64,000 bases of DNA from Nonomuraea endophytica (lineage in GTDB: Bacteria; Actinomycetota; Actinomycetes; Streptosporangiales; Streptosporangiaceae). How positions within the stretch are numbered: the stretch's first letter is position 1; each line of letters opens with the position of its first letter. Below the pieces are notes generated by a model. It saw only the letters and a program-made list of their open reading frames with translations, was not told the origin of the DNA and made no database searches. The DNA lies in contig NZ_JACHIN010000007.1 of NCBI RefSeq assembly GCF_014203235.1, forward strand, positions 94,393 through 158,392. Reading direction: 5' to 3'. Of this stretch, positions 8,179 through 16,720 are shown one piece after another. The translations under genes were made by a program, and so were the position numbers.

Positions 8179-8946
8179 CTAGGGAGAGTCTGGGGTTTCG
8201 AGGTCTTTTAGTAGGGCTTGATCGTGTTTGTCGAGGGTCTGCGGGTCTAGGTTCGCGGCCAGTTCTGGTCGGTTCTTGACCGTGCGACGTAGCGCCTCGT
8301 CCCGTCGCCACCTGGCGACCTTGCCGTGGTGCCCACTCAGCAGCACCCCAGGCACCTCGTGCCCCCGCCAAACCGGCGGCTTCGTGTAAACAGGCCCTTC
8401 CAGCAGGTTCCGCATCGAACCAGGAGCGAACGAGTCGTCCACCGCCGAGCACGCGTTGCCCAGCACACCGGGCAACAACCGCCCGATCGCCTCCACCATC
8501 ACCAGCACCGCGACTTCGCCGCCTGCCAGCACGTAGTCGCCGATGCTCACCTCGTCCACGCGCAGGCGGGAGCCGTACTCGGTCATGACGCGGGAGTCGA
8601 TGCCCTCGTAGCGCCCGCAGCAGAACAGCAGCCACTCCTCGCGCGCCAGTTCCTGCGCCAGCTCCTGCGTGAACGGCCGTCCGCTCGGCGTCGGCACGAT
8701 CATGCGGGGCGTGCCGTCGCCGATCACGGTGTCGATCGCCTCGCCCCACACCTCGGGCTTCATGACCATGCCGGGACCCCCGCCGTAGGGGGTGTCGTCG
8801 ACGGTCTTGTGCACGTCGTGCGCCCAGTCGCGCAGCTGGTGGAGGCGGACGTCGAGGGTGCCGCGCTCGCGGGCCTTGCCGATCAGGGAGACGTCGAGCG
8901 GGGCGAAGTACTCGGGGAAGATCGAGACGATGTCGAGGCGCAGCAT
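8179..8946 (-). CDS. trmD: tRNA (guanine-N1)-methyltransferase TrmD
   Basis: TrmD (255 residues) methylates N1 of G37 in tRNAs to prevent frameshifting. It is a SPOUT (trefoil-knot) enzyme. Visible family motifs are LDIVSIFPEYF at the N-terminus, PYGGGPGMVMKPE, LLFCCGRYEGIDSRV and the knot segment SIGDYVLAGGEVAVLVM. The ATG at 8946 lies one base after the rimM stop, so the genes are coupled in the order rpsP-khpA-rimM-trmD. Confidence 0.96.
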   Translation of the reverse strand: MLRLDIVSIFPEYFAPLDVSLIGKARERGTLDVRLHQLRDWAHDVHKTVDDTPYGGGPGMVMKPEVWGEAIDTVIGDGTPRMIVPTPSGRPFTQELAQELAREEWLLFCCGRYEGIDSRVMTEYGSRLRVDEVSIGDYVLAGGEVAVLVMVEAIGRLLPGVLGNACSAVDDSFAPGSMRNLLEGPVYTKPPVWRGHEVPGVLLSGHHGKVARWRRDEALRRTVKNRPELAANLDPQTLDKHDQALLKDLETPDSP

Positions 8947-8947
8947 G

Positions 8948-9451
8948 TCAGAGCAGCCCCTCCGGGGGGTCGACGATCAACCGGCCTCCGGGCACGTCGA
9001 CCTCGGGCACCAGCGCCTTCACGAACGGGATGAGGGCGTCGTCCTGGCCGCCGTCGCGGCGTACGACGAGGAGGTCCTGGCCGTGGTGGAGCACGTCGGC
9101 CACCTCGCCGACGGGCGCGCCCGCGACCGTCACGACCGCGAGCCCGATGAGCTGGTGGTCGTGGAACTCGTCGGGGTCGTCGGAGGGAACCACGTCGGCG
9201 GAGTCGATGACGAGCATGGTGCCGCGTAGTTCGTCGGCCGCGTCGCGGGTGGCGAAGCCCTCGAAGCGCACCAGCAGCACGTCCTTGTTCCAGCGGCGGC
9301 TCTCGACCACGAGCGGGCCGCGCGCGGCCGGGTCGGTGGTCAGCGCGATGCCGGGCGCGAAACGCAGCTCGGGCTCGTCGGTGCGCACCTCCACGGTGAC
9401 CTCGCCGCGGACGCCGTGCGGGCGTCCGATCCGCCCCACTACCAGCTGCAC
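8948..9451 (-). CDS. rimM: Ribosome maturation factor RimM
   Basis: RimM assists maturation of the 30S head together with ribosomal protein S19. The protein begins MQLVVGRIGRPHGVRGEV, the standard family opening, if GTG 9451 is used (167 residues). An AAGGA site 7 nt upstream supports that start; a longer frame from 9481 would add ten atypical residues. The N-terminal barrel is followed by the PRC-barrel part (DEFHDHQLIGLAVVTVAG and VPFVKALVPEVD-like PFVKALVPEVD). It is followed one base later by trmD. Confidence 0.93.
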   Translation of the reverse strand: MQLVVGRIGRPHGVRGEVTVEVRTDEPELRFAPGIALTTDPAARGPLVVESRRWNKDVLLVRFEGFATRDAADELRGTMLVIDSADVVPSDDPDEFHDHQLIGLAVVTVAGAPVGEVADVLHHGQDLLVVRRDGGQDDALIPFVKALVPEVDVPGGRLIVDPPEGLL

Positions 9452-9531
9452 GATCAGTTCCTTCTCTCCATGTACGGCCAAACGCGAGCGCCCCCACCGG
9501 AGAACCGATGAGGGCGCGTGAAACCAGCGGA

Positions 9532-9777
9532 CTAGCGGACCGCTTCGTGCAGGTCGAGCAGATCGACCCGGACGTACTTTCCGTCAGCCAGTGCGTTCAC
9601 GACGGTGCGCAGCGCCTTAGCGGTGCGGCCGCCGCGGCCGATGACCTTGCCGAGGTCGTCGGGGTGCACCCGGACCTCGAGAACGCGCCCGCTGCGAATG
9701 CGGCGTGCGCGGACCCGGACGTCGTCAGGATGTTCGACGATGCCCTTAACGAGGTGCTCGAGGGCCTCCTCGAGCAC
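9532..9777 (-). CDS. khpA: KH-domain RNA-binding protein KhpA
   Basis: A small KH-domain protein (81 residues) that binds RNA, often together with KhpB/Jag. The GXXG loop is visible in KVIGRGGRTAKALRTVV, with DDVRVRARRIRSGRVLEVRV before it. The start is GTG 9777 (MLEEALEHLVKGIVEHP), the usual family N-terminus; the longer open frame upstream belongs to rpsP. The rpsP stop at 9779-9781 lies just before this GTG, so translation is coupled. Confidence 0.92.
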   Translation of the reverse strand: MLEEALEHLVKGIVEHPDDVRVRARRIRSGRVLEVRVHPDDLGKVIGRGGRTAKALRTVVNALADGKYVRVDLLDLHEAVR

Positions 9778-9778
9778 G

Positions 9779-10252
9779 TCAGCCCTCGCCCTCGGTGGGG
9801 GTCTCGGCCGGCGTCTCGGCGGGGGCCTCGGCTGCCGCAGCCGGAGCCGGAGCCTCGTCCTTCTTCTTGGCCTTCTTCGGCGTGGTGCCGCTGTTGCCGG
9901 TGTCGCCACCGGACAGCGCCTCCTTGGCCGCGGCCTCGTAGACGAGGTGACGGTCGGCGGGCACCTCGGCCACCTTGAGCGGAGCCGGCGCGGGCTCGCC
10001 CTTGAACTTCTGCCAGTCACCGGTGAGCTTGAGCAGCTTCAGCACGGGCTCGGTGGGCTGCGCGCCCACGCCCAGCCAGTAGGCGGCGCGCTCAGCGTTG
10101 ATCTGGATGACCGAAGGGTCTTCCTTCGGGTGGTACAGGCCGATCTCTTCGATCGCCCGGCCGTCACGCTTGGTGCGGCTGTCGGCGACGACGATGCGGT
10201 ACTGCGGGTTGCGGATCATGCCGAGCCGCTTGAGCTTGATCTTGACTGCCAC
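9779..10252 (-). CDS. rpsP: 30S ribosomal protein S16
   Basis: Ribosomal protein bS16 (157 residues). The core MAVKIKLKRLGMIRNPQYRIVVADSRTKRDGRAIEEIG (seen in parts) ends near residue 85. A long Lys/Ala/Pro/Glu-rich C-terminal tail follows, which is usual in high-GC actinobacteria. The GTG at 10252 is chosen because the ORF upstream of it shows no family resemblance. It is the first gene of the rpsP-khpA-rimM-trmD operon. Confidence 0.94.
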   Translation of the reverse strand: MAVKIKLKRLGMIRNPQYRIVVADSRTKRDGRAIEEIGLYHPKEDPSVIQINAERAAYWLGVGAQPTEPVLKLLKLTGDWQKFKGEPAPAPLKVAEVPADRHLVYEAAAKEALSGGDTGNSGTTPKKAKKKDEAPAPAAAAEAPAETPAETPTEGEG

Positions 10253-10427
10253 GGGTGTGGTCTCTCCTGCAATCGAGCGTGGGTGAACGGTTTGCCATCG
10301 AGTGGGGCACGATGGCGGGCCGCTCGAGGGACAGGCGCGGCCGGCGGGAGGTGAGAGGGCACCCGCCTGGTCACGGTGTTCCAACATGCCATTGTGCCAG
10401 ACCGTGGGTACTGACAGCGACATGGCA

Positions 10428-10460
10428 CGTGGGGTACGGCGGCGCGCGCCGTACCCCACG
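10428..10460. terminator. Perfect 14-bp inverted repeat after ffh
   Basis: CGTGGGGTACGGCG (10428-10441) and its exact complement (10447-10460) enclose a 5-nt loop, starting 6 bp beyond the ffh stop. There is no T-tract, which is common for actinobacterial terminators. Confidence 0.8.
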
Positions 10461-10465
10461 AGGAG

Positions 10466-12031
10466 CTACTTCTTGTCGTCGCCGGGAAGCTGGAACTTCG
10501 ACGGGTCGAAACCGGGCGGAAGCTGCATTCCTGGCGGGAGCTTGGGGCCGCCGCCGAGGTTGCCGAGCAGGCCGCCCTTCTTGGGGGGCGCGGCGTCGTC
10601 CTCGGGTGACGGGGCGGGCTTGCCCAGCGCCGCCTTGCGCGGGTCGCCGCTGACCCGGCGGCCCTTCTTGTTCTTCTTCTGCTGCTTGGCGGCCTTGTTA
10701 CGGCCGCCCGGCATGCCGGGGATGCCCATGCCGCCGGCCATCCGCTTCATCATCTTCTGGGCTTCGTAGAAGCGGGTGATCAGGTTGCTGACCGCGGTCA
10801 CCGTCACGCCGGAGCCGGCGGCGATGCGCGCCCTGCGGGAGCCGTTGATGATCTTCGGGTCGCTGCGCTCGCCCGGGGTCATCGAGCGGATGATCGCGGC
10901 GATGCGGTCGAGGTCGCGGTCGTCGATCGAGTCGAGCTGATCGCGCATCTGCCCCATGCCGGGCATCATGCCGAGCAGGTTTTTGATGGGGCCCATCTTC
11001 TGGACCATCATCATCTGCTCGAGGAAGTCCTCCAGCGTGAAGTTCTCGCCCGAGGTGAGCTTGCCCGCCATCTTGGCGGCCTGCTCCTCGTCGAACGTCT
11101 TCTGCGCCTGCTCGATCAGGGTGAGGACGTCACCCATGTCGAGGATGCGGGAGGCCATCCGGTCGGGGTGGAAGGCGTCGAAGTCTTCCAGCTTCTCGCC
11201 CGTGGAGGCGAACATGATCGGCTTGCCGGTGATGTGCCGCACCGAGAGGGCGGCGCCGCCGCGGGCGTCGCCGTCGAGCTTGGTCAGGACCACGCCGTCG
11301 AAGCCGACGCCCTCCATGAACGCCTGCGCGGTGGTCACCGCGTCCTGGCCGATCATGGCGTCGACCACGAAGAGGACCTCGTCGGGCGAGACCGCGTCGC
11401 GGATGTCGGCGGCCTGCTTCATCATCTCCTGGTCGATGCCCAGGCGGCCGGCGGTGTCGATGAGGACCACGTCGTGCTGCTTCTGGCGGGCGACCTCGAT
11501 CGACTGCCTGGCGACCTCGATCGGGTCGCCGACGCCGTTGCCCGGCTCGGGCGCGTAGGTGACGACGCCCGCGCGCTCGCCCATGACCTGGAGCTGGTTG
11601 ACCGCGTTGGGACGCTGCAGGTCGGCCGCGACCAGCAGCGGCACGTGGCCCTGCTCGCGCAGCCAGCGGGCCAGCTTGCCGGCCAGCGTCGTCTTGCCCG
11701 CGCCCTGCAGACCGGCCAGCATGATGACCGTCGGCGGCGTCTTGGCGAAGCGGAGCCTGCGCGTCTCGCCGCCGAGGATGGCGATGAGCTCCTCGTTGAC
11801 GATCTTGACGACCTGCTGCGCCGGGTTGAGCGCACCGGAGACCTCCGAGCCCCGGGCACGCTCCTTGACCTGGGCGACGAACGCCTTGACCACCGGCAGC
11901 GCGACATCGGCCTCGAGCAGCGCGATGCGGATCTCGCGGGTGGTCGCGTCGATGTCGGCGTCGGACAGCCGACCCTTGGAACGGAGGGAGGAGAAGACCG
12001 ATGTCAACCGGTCGGAAAGCGTCTCGAACAC
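10466..12031 (-). CDS. ffh: Signal recognition particle protein Ffh (SRP54)
   Basis: Ffh (521 residues) is the GTPase that binds 4.5S RNA and signal sequences and targets ribosomes to FtsY at the membrane. The N domain (residues 1-85) is followed by the G domain with GLQGAGKTTLAGKLARWL, DTAGRLGIDQEMM and TKLDGDARGGAALS. The Met-rich M domain contains LEDFLEQMMMVQKMGPIKNL and GMMPGMGQM. The C-terminal tail is rich in Gly, Pro and Lys and ends in GDDKK. The start (MFETLSDRLTSVFSSLRSKGRL) is the family standard. Confidence 0.97.
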   Translation of the reverse strand: MFETLSDRLTSVFSSLRSKGRLSDADIDATTREIRIALLEADVALPVVKAFVAQVKERARGSEVSGALNPAQQVVKIVNEELIAILGGETRRLRFAKTPPTVIMLAGLQGAGKTTLAGKLARWLREQGHVPLLVAADLQRPNAVNQLQVMGERAGVVTYAPEPGNGVGDPIEVARQSIEVARQKQHDVVLIDTAGRLGIDQEMMKQAADIRDAVSPDEVLFVVDAMIGQDAVTTAQAFMEGVGFDGVVLTKLDGDARGGAALSVRHITGKPIMFASTGEKLEDFDAFHPDRMASRILDMGDVLTLIEQAQKTFDEEQAAKMAGKLTSGENFTLEDFLEQMMMVQKMGPIKNLLGMMPGMGQMRDQLDSIDDRDLDRIAAIIRSMTPGERSDPKIINGSRRARIAAGSGVTVTAVSNLITRFYEAQKMMKRMAGGMGIPGMPGGRNKAAKQQKKNKKGRRVSGDPRKAALGKPAPSPEDDAAPPKKGGLLGNLGGGPKLPPGMQLPPGFDPSKFQLPGDDKK

Positions 12032-12089
12032 GTGGTTGGCCAGTCCTCGATGCGGTTATGCGTGGTCTGGACCCAGCCTAGTCGCTCCT

Positions 12090-12677
12090 TCAGCCATTCC
12101 AGCCGGGCACGGCCATGCGTACCGTAAGGGCGTGCTCGACCAGGTGGATGAGCGCGCTCTTGACCGAGTCCTTGGACCGGGCGTCCAGGCGCACCAGCGG
12201 GATGTGCGGCGCCAGCGTGAGCGCGTCGCGCACCTCGCCGTCGCTGTGGGGATACTGGCCGTCCCAGCCGTTGACGCCCACGACGAACGGCAGCTGCGCC
12301 TCTTCGAAGTAGTCGATGGCGGGGAAGCTGTCGGCCAGGCGCCGGGTGTCCACCAGCACGACCGCGCCGATGGCGCCGCGCACCAGGTCGTCCCACATGA
12401 ACCAGAACCGGTGCTGACCCGGCGTCCCGAACAGGTAGAGGATGAGGTCACGGTCCAGCGACACGCGGCCGAAGTCCATCGCCACGGTCGTCGTGGACTT
12501 CAGTGGTGTCATCCCGAGGTCGTCGATCCCCGCTGAGGCGTCTGTCATGACCGCCTCCGTGGTCAGCGGCATGATCTCCGACACCGCGCCGACGAACGTC
12601 GTCTTACCGACACCGAAGCCTCCGGCCACCACGATCTTCGTCGAGGTGAGGCCGGGGCTAGAGCCTGCGAAGTCCAC
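12090..12677 (-). CDS. cvnD: Conservon 1 small GTPase-like protein CvnD
   Basis: CvnD is the Ras/Arf-like GTPase of the conservon system, membrane-associated in streptomycetes together with CvnA, B and C. The P-loop is GGFGVGKTT at about residues 19-27. TTTVAMDFGRV and LYLFGTPGQHRFWFMWDDL form the switch regions (the latter around residues 75-100), and VVGVNGWDG lies at the base-specificity strand position. It is 195 residues long. The GTG start at 12677 overlaps the end of cvnC by 20 bp, as in the other conservons of this window. It is the last gene of cvnABCD; no cytochrome P450 (cvnE) follows. Confidence 0.93.
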   Translation of the reverse strand: MDFAGSSPGLTSTKIVVAGGFGVGKTTFVGAVSEIMPLTTEAVMTDASAGIDDLGMTPLKSTTTVAMDFGRVSLDRDLILYLFGTPGQHRFWFMWDDLVRGAIGAVVLVDTRRLADSFPAIDYFEEAQLPFVVGVNGWDGQYPHSDGEVRDALTLAPHIPLVRLDARSKDSVKSALIHLVEHALTVRMAVPGWNG

Positions 12678-13059
12678 TGAGCACCCTTTCGAGCAAAGAC
12701 ACGTCCGGCCTTCCGGCTTCCAGCGCTGGCTGGTGCACGCGGACCAGACCTTCTGCCGCCATGTCGGCGATCAGCACCCGCACCACGCCGAGTGGTATCC
12801 GCAGGAGCGCGGAGACCTCGGCGACCGAGCGCACCTGGCGGCACAGCTGGGAGATCGCCTGGTACTCGGGGGTGATGTGCGAGAACTCCCGGTGTTCGGC
12901 CGTGGCCGAGGACACCAGCGCTTCCATGGCGAGCTTGACCCGCGGCGCCGTGCGCCCGCCCGTCACCGCGTACGGGCGTACCGGCGAGGCGGGGTCGTTG
13001 TGGGGCGGCGGCGGGGGTTCCCAGCCGCCGCCGCTGTTCCAACTAGGGTGGCTGTTCAC
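12658..13059 (-). CDS. cvnC: Conservon 1 DUF742 winged-helix protein CvnC
   Basis: A 133-residue DUF742 protein. It starts with a Pro/His-rich stretch, then RPYAVTGGRTAPRVKLAMEALV, the family hallmark. The C-terminal half is a winged-helix fold (RSVAEVSALLRIPLGVVRVLIADMAAEGLVRVH). CvnC is thought to join CvnB and CvnD in a complex at the membrane. It is 37 bp downstream of cvnB and overlaps cvnD by 20 bp. Confidence 0.92.
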   Translation of the reverse strand: MNSHPSWNSGGGWEPPPPPHNDPASPVRPYAVTGGRTAPRVKLAMEALVSSATAEHREFSHITPEYQAISQLCRQVRSVAEVSALLRIPLGVVRVLIADMAAEGLVRVHQPALEAGRPDVSLLERVLSGLRRL

Positions 13060-13096
13060 GAGGCGTGCACCTCGAAGCTCTGGTCACTCACGCTGA

Positions 13097-13519
13097 TCAC
13101 CTGGTCTGGCTGGCGCGCAGTTCGGCGCGTACCGCAGGGGTCAGCACCTGCCCGGCACGGTCCACCATCAGGGTCATCTGGTAGGCGACCAGCCCCATGT
13201 CGCAGTCGGGGGCGGCCAGGACCGCCAGGCACGAGCCGTCGCTGATCGACATGATCAGCATGAGACCGCGTTCCATCTCCACGATGGTCTGGTTGACCAC
13301 CCCGCCCTCGAAGACCCGGGCGGCGCCCTGGGTCAGGCTGATCAGCCCGGAGGCGATCGCGGCCAGCTGGTCGGCCCTGTCCGTCGGGAAGCCGGCGGAG
13401 GCCGCGAGCGGTAACCCGTCGGAAGAAACCACAACAGCATGGGCGACCCCGGGAACGGTGCTGACGAAATCAGTGATCAGCCAGTCGACCCCGCGCGCCG
13501 CGTGGCTCAGGTCGTTCAT
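13097..13519 (-). CDS. cvnB: Conservon 1 roadblock/LC7 protein CvnB
   Basis: A 140-residue roadblock/LC7 protein, which in related MglB-type systems regulates a partner small GTPase (here presumably CvnD). Typical segments are VPGVAHAVVVSSDGLPLA, DRADQLAAIASGLISLTQGAA and the end MGLVAYQMTLMVDRAGQVLTP. Its ATG overlaps the cvnA stop by four bases (ATGA). Confidence 0.93.
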   Translation of the reverse strand: MNDLSHAARGVDWLITDFVSTVPGVAHAVVVSSDGLPLAASAGFPTDRADQLAAIASGLISLTQGAARVFEGGVVNQTIVEMERGLMLIMSISDGSCLAVLAAPDCDMGLVAYQMTLMVDRAGQVLTPAVRAELRASQTR

Positions 13520-16368
13520 TCGCCCTCCTCCCTGCTATCAACGTGCTTCGAGCCAGGGGGATACGCCCTGCCTTCGCTGATGTCATCACGTGCTGCTCGG
13601 AAGCCCTGCTGGAAACTGCTCAGCCGGCTGCGCACCCGGTCGGGCGAGACGTTGCGTACCGGGGCCACGCCCTTGGGCGCGCTGGCGGTGTCGGCCGAGC
13701 CCGGCACCAGGTTGGCCTTGGGGACGCGCTTCGGCAGTCCCGCCGCCGTGGGCGCGTCTCGCACCGGCTCGCGTACGGCTTCCGCCGCGCTCCAGCCCGC
13801 GTCAGCCTTGGTCGAGCCCCAGTTGCCGCCGCCGTTGTCGTTGTGCTCGAACCAGGCCGACTCCACCGAGGCGAAGATCGGCAGGAACTCGTCGCCCTGG
13901 TTCACGGCCGGGATGGGCCCGGTGGCGGCCGACTCCGTCTCGGGGAAGTCGTAGCGGTTCTGCGGGCGCTGCGGTTGCTGTTGCTCGCGGTTGAACGACC
14001 AGGTGGACACCTCCTCCGATGGAGGCGCCGGCTGGCGTTTGGGCAGCGGGGGCTCGTTGCCCCAGCCGCCACCGCCGGTGTTGCGTGAGGGCACCCACAC
14101 GTCCGAGGTGTCGGGGCCGCCGCCGCGCGGGTCGGACGGCCAGCCGCCGCCGTTCCCGCCGCCGCCGCCACCTGCGGGTACGCCGCCTTCGGAGGGCCAC
14201 TGGGGCATGGACGGCCATGAGCCGCTGGCCGGGTTCGACGGGAAGGAGGGGTGGCCGCCGGGCATCTGCTGGCCCCACTGCATGGGCTGGCCGTTGAACG
14301 GCTCGACCACGGGCGGGTGCGGTGGCGGCGCGCTGATCGGGCCAGGTCCGCTGCCGGCGCCGGCCATGGCGGCGGCCTGGGCGCCGAGCAGCGCCTCGGG
14401 CAGCAGAACCATGGCGGTCAGGCCACCGGAGCCGTGGGGGCGCAGCTGCACGCGGATGCCGTGGCGGTGGGCCAGGCGGGCGACCACGAACAGGCCCATG
14501 CGGCGGGAGACGGAGACGTCGACCGTGGGCGCGTCGGTGAGGCGGTCGTTGGCCTGGGTGAGTTCCTCGCCGGTCATGCCGATGCCGGAGTCGGTGATCG
14601 ACAGCATGACGCCGCCGCCGTCGATGCGGCTGCCGGAGACGGTGACGCGGGTCTCGCGCGGGGAGAACGACAGCGCGTTCTCGACCAGCTCGGCCAGCAG
14701 GTGGATGACGTCGTTGACGGCCTGTCCTGCGACGGATACGCCGTCGGGCACCTGCAGGACGACGCGCTCGTAGTTCTCGACCTCCGACAGGGAGGCGCGG
14801 GCGACGTCGACCAGCTTGACCGGCTGGCTCCAGCGGCGGGGCGGGTCCTGGCCGGCGAGGACCAGGAGGTTCTCGCTGTTGCGGCGCATGCGGGTGGCGA
14901 GGTGGTCGAGCTTGAACAGGTTGGCCAGCCGGCTCTCGTCCTGCTCGCCCTGCTCCAGGCCGTCGATCAGGGTGATCTGGCGCTCGACGAGGGTCTGGGA
15001 GCGGCGCGAGAGGTTGACGAACATGGCGTTGACGTTGCTCCGAAGCCTGGACTCCTCGCCCGCCAGCCGTACCGCCTCGCGGTGGACCTCGTCGAAGGCG
15101 CGGGCCACTTCACCGATCTCGTCCTCGGAGACGACGCCGATGGGCGGCACCTCGGGCGTGCTGGCGTCGACGGTCTCGCGCATGGTGCGCACGGTGTCCG
15201 GCAGGCGCTGGCCGGCGATGTGCAGGGCCTCGCTGCGCAGCCGGCGCAGCGGGCTGACCAGCGAGCGCGCCATCAGGGTGGTGACGATCAGGACCAGGAT
15301 CAGCAGCAGGCCGGAGCCGACGGCGGCGAACAGCGCGGAGGTCTGGGCGGAGTCCTTCAGCCCCCGGCTCTGCACGTTGATCGACTGCGACAGCCGCTTC
15401 TCCACGGTGCGCATGGCGTCGATGGCGCCGGTGATCGACTCGAACCAGCGGTCGGCGTCCGCGCGGGTGCGGGAGTCGAGGTCGATGGCGGTGCCCTCGG
15501 CCGCCTGCGACAGCGCGCGCAGGCGGAACAGCGCCGCGCGGTCGACGTCGGCGCCGGTGACGGTGTCCTCGTAGAACTGCAGTTCGTCGATGGAGGCGGT
15601 CGACCGGAATGCGGCGATCTCGCTCTCCTGCTGGGCGCGGGCGCCGCCGAAGGCTTCCTGCTCGCCGGTCTGGAAGGCGCCGGTCGTGGCGGCGGCGGCC
15701 AGGAGTCCGCGCTGCTGCGAGGCGGCGTCCTTCGCGCGCGTCAGGGCGCTGAAGGCGCGGACGCTGTTGCTCAGGGTCTCGTCGACGTCGCCCTGGCCGA
15801 TCTCGTCGTGGAACTTCTGGAGCGCGTCGATGATCTGGGAGTACTTGCGCATCGTGGGCAGCGCGGGCAGCTGCGACTTGATGACGGTGTCGCGGGCGAA
15901 GGCGATCTCCTCCAGGCGGCCCTGCATCTGCTGGACCATGAGGCTGACGCTCTCGCCGTGCGCGTCGGAAATGACGGCGGCCTTCTGGTTGAAGGCGGTG
16001 ACGGCCTTGTCGACCGGGGTGAACGTGGCGCGTAAGTCGGCTTCAGCGGGCCTGCGCCGACCGACGGCGACATACTGGACGGCCCGGTCACGTTCCAGGG
16101 CGAGCTCGTGGACGAGCTCGGTGATGGAATCCCCCAATTCCGCCTTTTCCAGGACACGCTGATAAGCGTTGGCCCGGCCAATGGAGTCCACGATCTGCAG
16201 GCCGCCGATCCACACACCGACGGCGGTCGGGACGGCGATGAGCGCGATGAGCCGCCATCGCACGCGCCAGTTGCGGAGTCGGAACCTACCGCCACCGGCC
16301 TTGGAGTGTGCCTGCGTGGGCACCGGACTCTGCGTGCCACGCTGGTTCGCGCCGGATCGTTTCCTCAC
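13516..16368 (-). CDS. cvnA: Conservon 1 sensor histidine kinase-like protein CvnA
   Basis: A membrane sensor of 950 residues from GTG 16368 (AGGAAG lies about 10 nt upstream; the longer frame to 16452 adds an atypical N-terminus). The first membrane segment is at about residues 37-57. An extracytoplasmic region with a NIT-like signature (VHELALERDRAVQYV) runs to the second membrane segment near residue 345. A HAMP linker follows, then the kinase-like core with LDHLATRMRRNSENLLVL, N-box ELVENALSFSP, DSGIGMTGEEL and RRMGLFVVARLAHRHG. The last 290 residues are disordered, rich in Gly, Pro and Trp, with short conserved motifs (FLPIFASVESAWF, LPKRVPKANLVPG, RVRSRLSSFQQG). First gene of conservon 1. 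Confidence 0.92.
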   Translation of the reverse strand: MRKRSGANQRGTQSPVPTQAHSKAGGGRFRLRNWRVRWRLIALIAVPTAVGVWIGGLQIVDSIGRANAYQRVLEKAELGDSITELVHELALERDRAVQYVAVGRRRPAEADLRATFTPVDKAVTAFNQKAAVISDAHGESVSLMVQQMQGRLEEIAFARDTVIKSQLPALPTMRKYSQIIDALQKFHDEIGQGDVDETLSNSVRAFSALTRAKDAASQQRGLLAAAATTGAFQTGEQEAFGGARAQQESEIAAFRSTASIDELQFYEDTVTGADVDRAALFRLRALSQAAEGTAIDLDSRTRADADRWFESITGAIDAMRTVEKRLSQSINVQSRGLKDSAQTSALFAAVGSGLLLILVLIVTTLMARSLVSPLRRLRSEALHIAGQRLPDTVRTMRETVDASTPEVPPIGVVSEDEIGEVARAFDEVHREAVRLAGEESRLRSNVNAMFVNLSRRSQTLVERQITLIDGLEQGEQDESRLANLFKLDHLATRMRRNSENLLVLAGQDPPRRWSQPVKLVDVARASLSEVENYERVVLQVPDGVSVAGQAVNDVIHLLAELVENALSFSPRETRVTVSGSRIDGGGVMLSITDSGIGMTGEELTQANDRLTDAPTVDVSVSRRMGLFVVARLAHRHGIRVQLRPHGSGGLTAMVLLPEALLGAQAAAMAGAGSGPGPISAPPPHPPVVEPFNGQPMQWGQQMPGGHPSFPSNPASGSWPSMPQWPSEGGVPAGGGGGGNGGGWPSDPRGGGPDTSDVWVPSRNTGGGGWGNEPPLPKRQPAPPSEEVSTWSFNREQQQPQRPQNRYDFPETESAATGPIPAVNQGDEFLPIFASVESAWFEHNDNGGGNWGSTKADAGWSAAEAVREPVRDAPTAAGLPKRVPKANLVPGSADTASAPKGVAPVRNVSPDRVRSRLSSFQQGFRAARDDISEGRAYPPGSKHVDSREEGE

Positions 16369-16720
16369 GTGACTGGCACTTCCTCGCGGGTTCCACGGGG
16401 TGGTGAGGGATAGACGGGACAACCCTCGGAACAAGGAGCTATTTGAGCACATCCTCCTAACTCAGGCCAACACTCCGGCCTCACCGAACTCATCAAGCAT
16501 TGCAAATCACCCACTCCCTGCCATATCACATCTTCATTATCACCACAAAGGTCATTATTTCGGACATACGGCCCAGCCTTCGATATTTCGGACAACACAA
16601 AACGGATGATTTCATGGCAATTGCGACCGGGGCTCCGGTACGATCACCGCCTGTTCGCACGGTCCCACCAGTCGCTCGGGACGCTCGCGGAACCCTTGCA
16701 CCACCCCGTCGAGGAGACTC
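16369..16720. other. Divergent promoter region between conservon 1 and the first importer operon
   Basis: This 352-bp interval is AT-rich by local standards, especially 16490-16620. It must hold promoters for cvnA (minus) and for the substrate-binding protein gene at 16721 (plus). It contains an 11-bp direct repeat. A weak match (11 of 16) to the element upstream of the other conservons lies at 16436-16451 on the minus strand. I could not place a convincing -35/-10 pair. Confidence 0.6.
16556..16594. promoter_or_regulatory. 11-bp direct repeat TATTTCGGACA, possible regulator site
   Basis: TATTTCGGACA occurs at 16556-16566 and again at 16584-16594, 28 bp apart start to start (close to three helical turns). 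It lies about 130-165 bp before the first importer gene. Function is inferred from position only. Confidence 0.35.

Noticed and set aside
14251..16035. Long plus-strand open frame opposite cvnA1
   Set aside because: Shadow of cvnA1; Asp/Val/Gly-rich product without a family match.
16600..16720. A -35/-10 promoter before the first importer gene (TTGCGA with TACGAT)
   Set aside because: The spacing is only 12 bp, too short for a sigma-70-type promoter.
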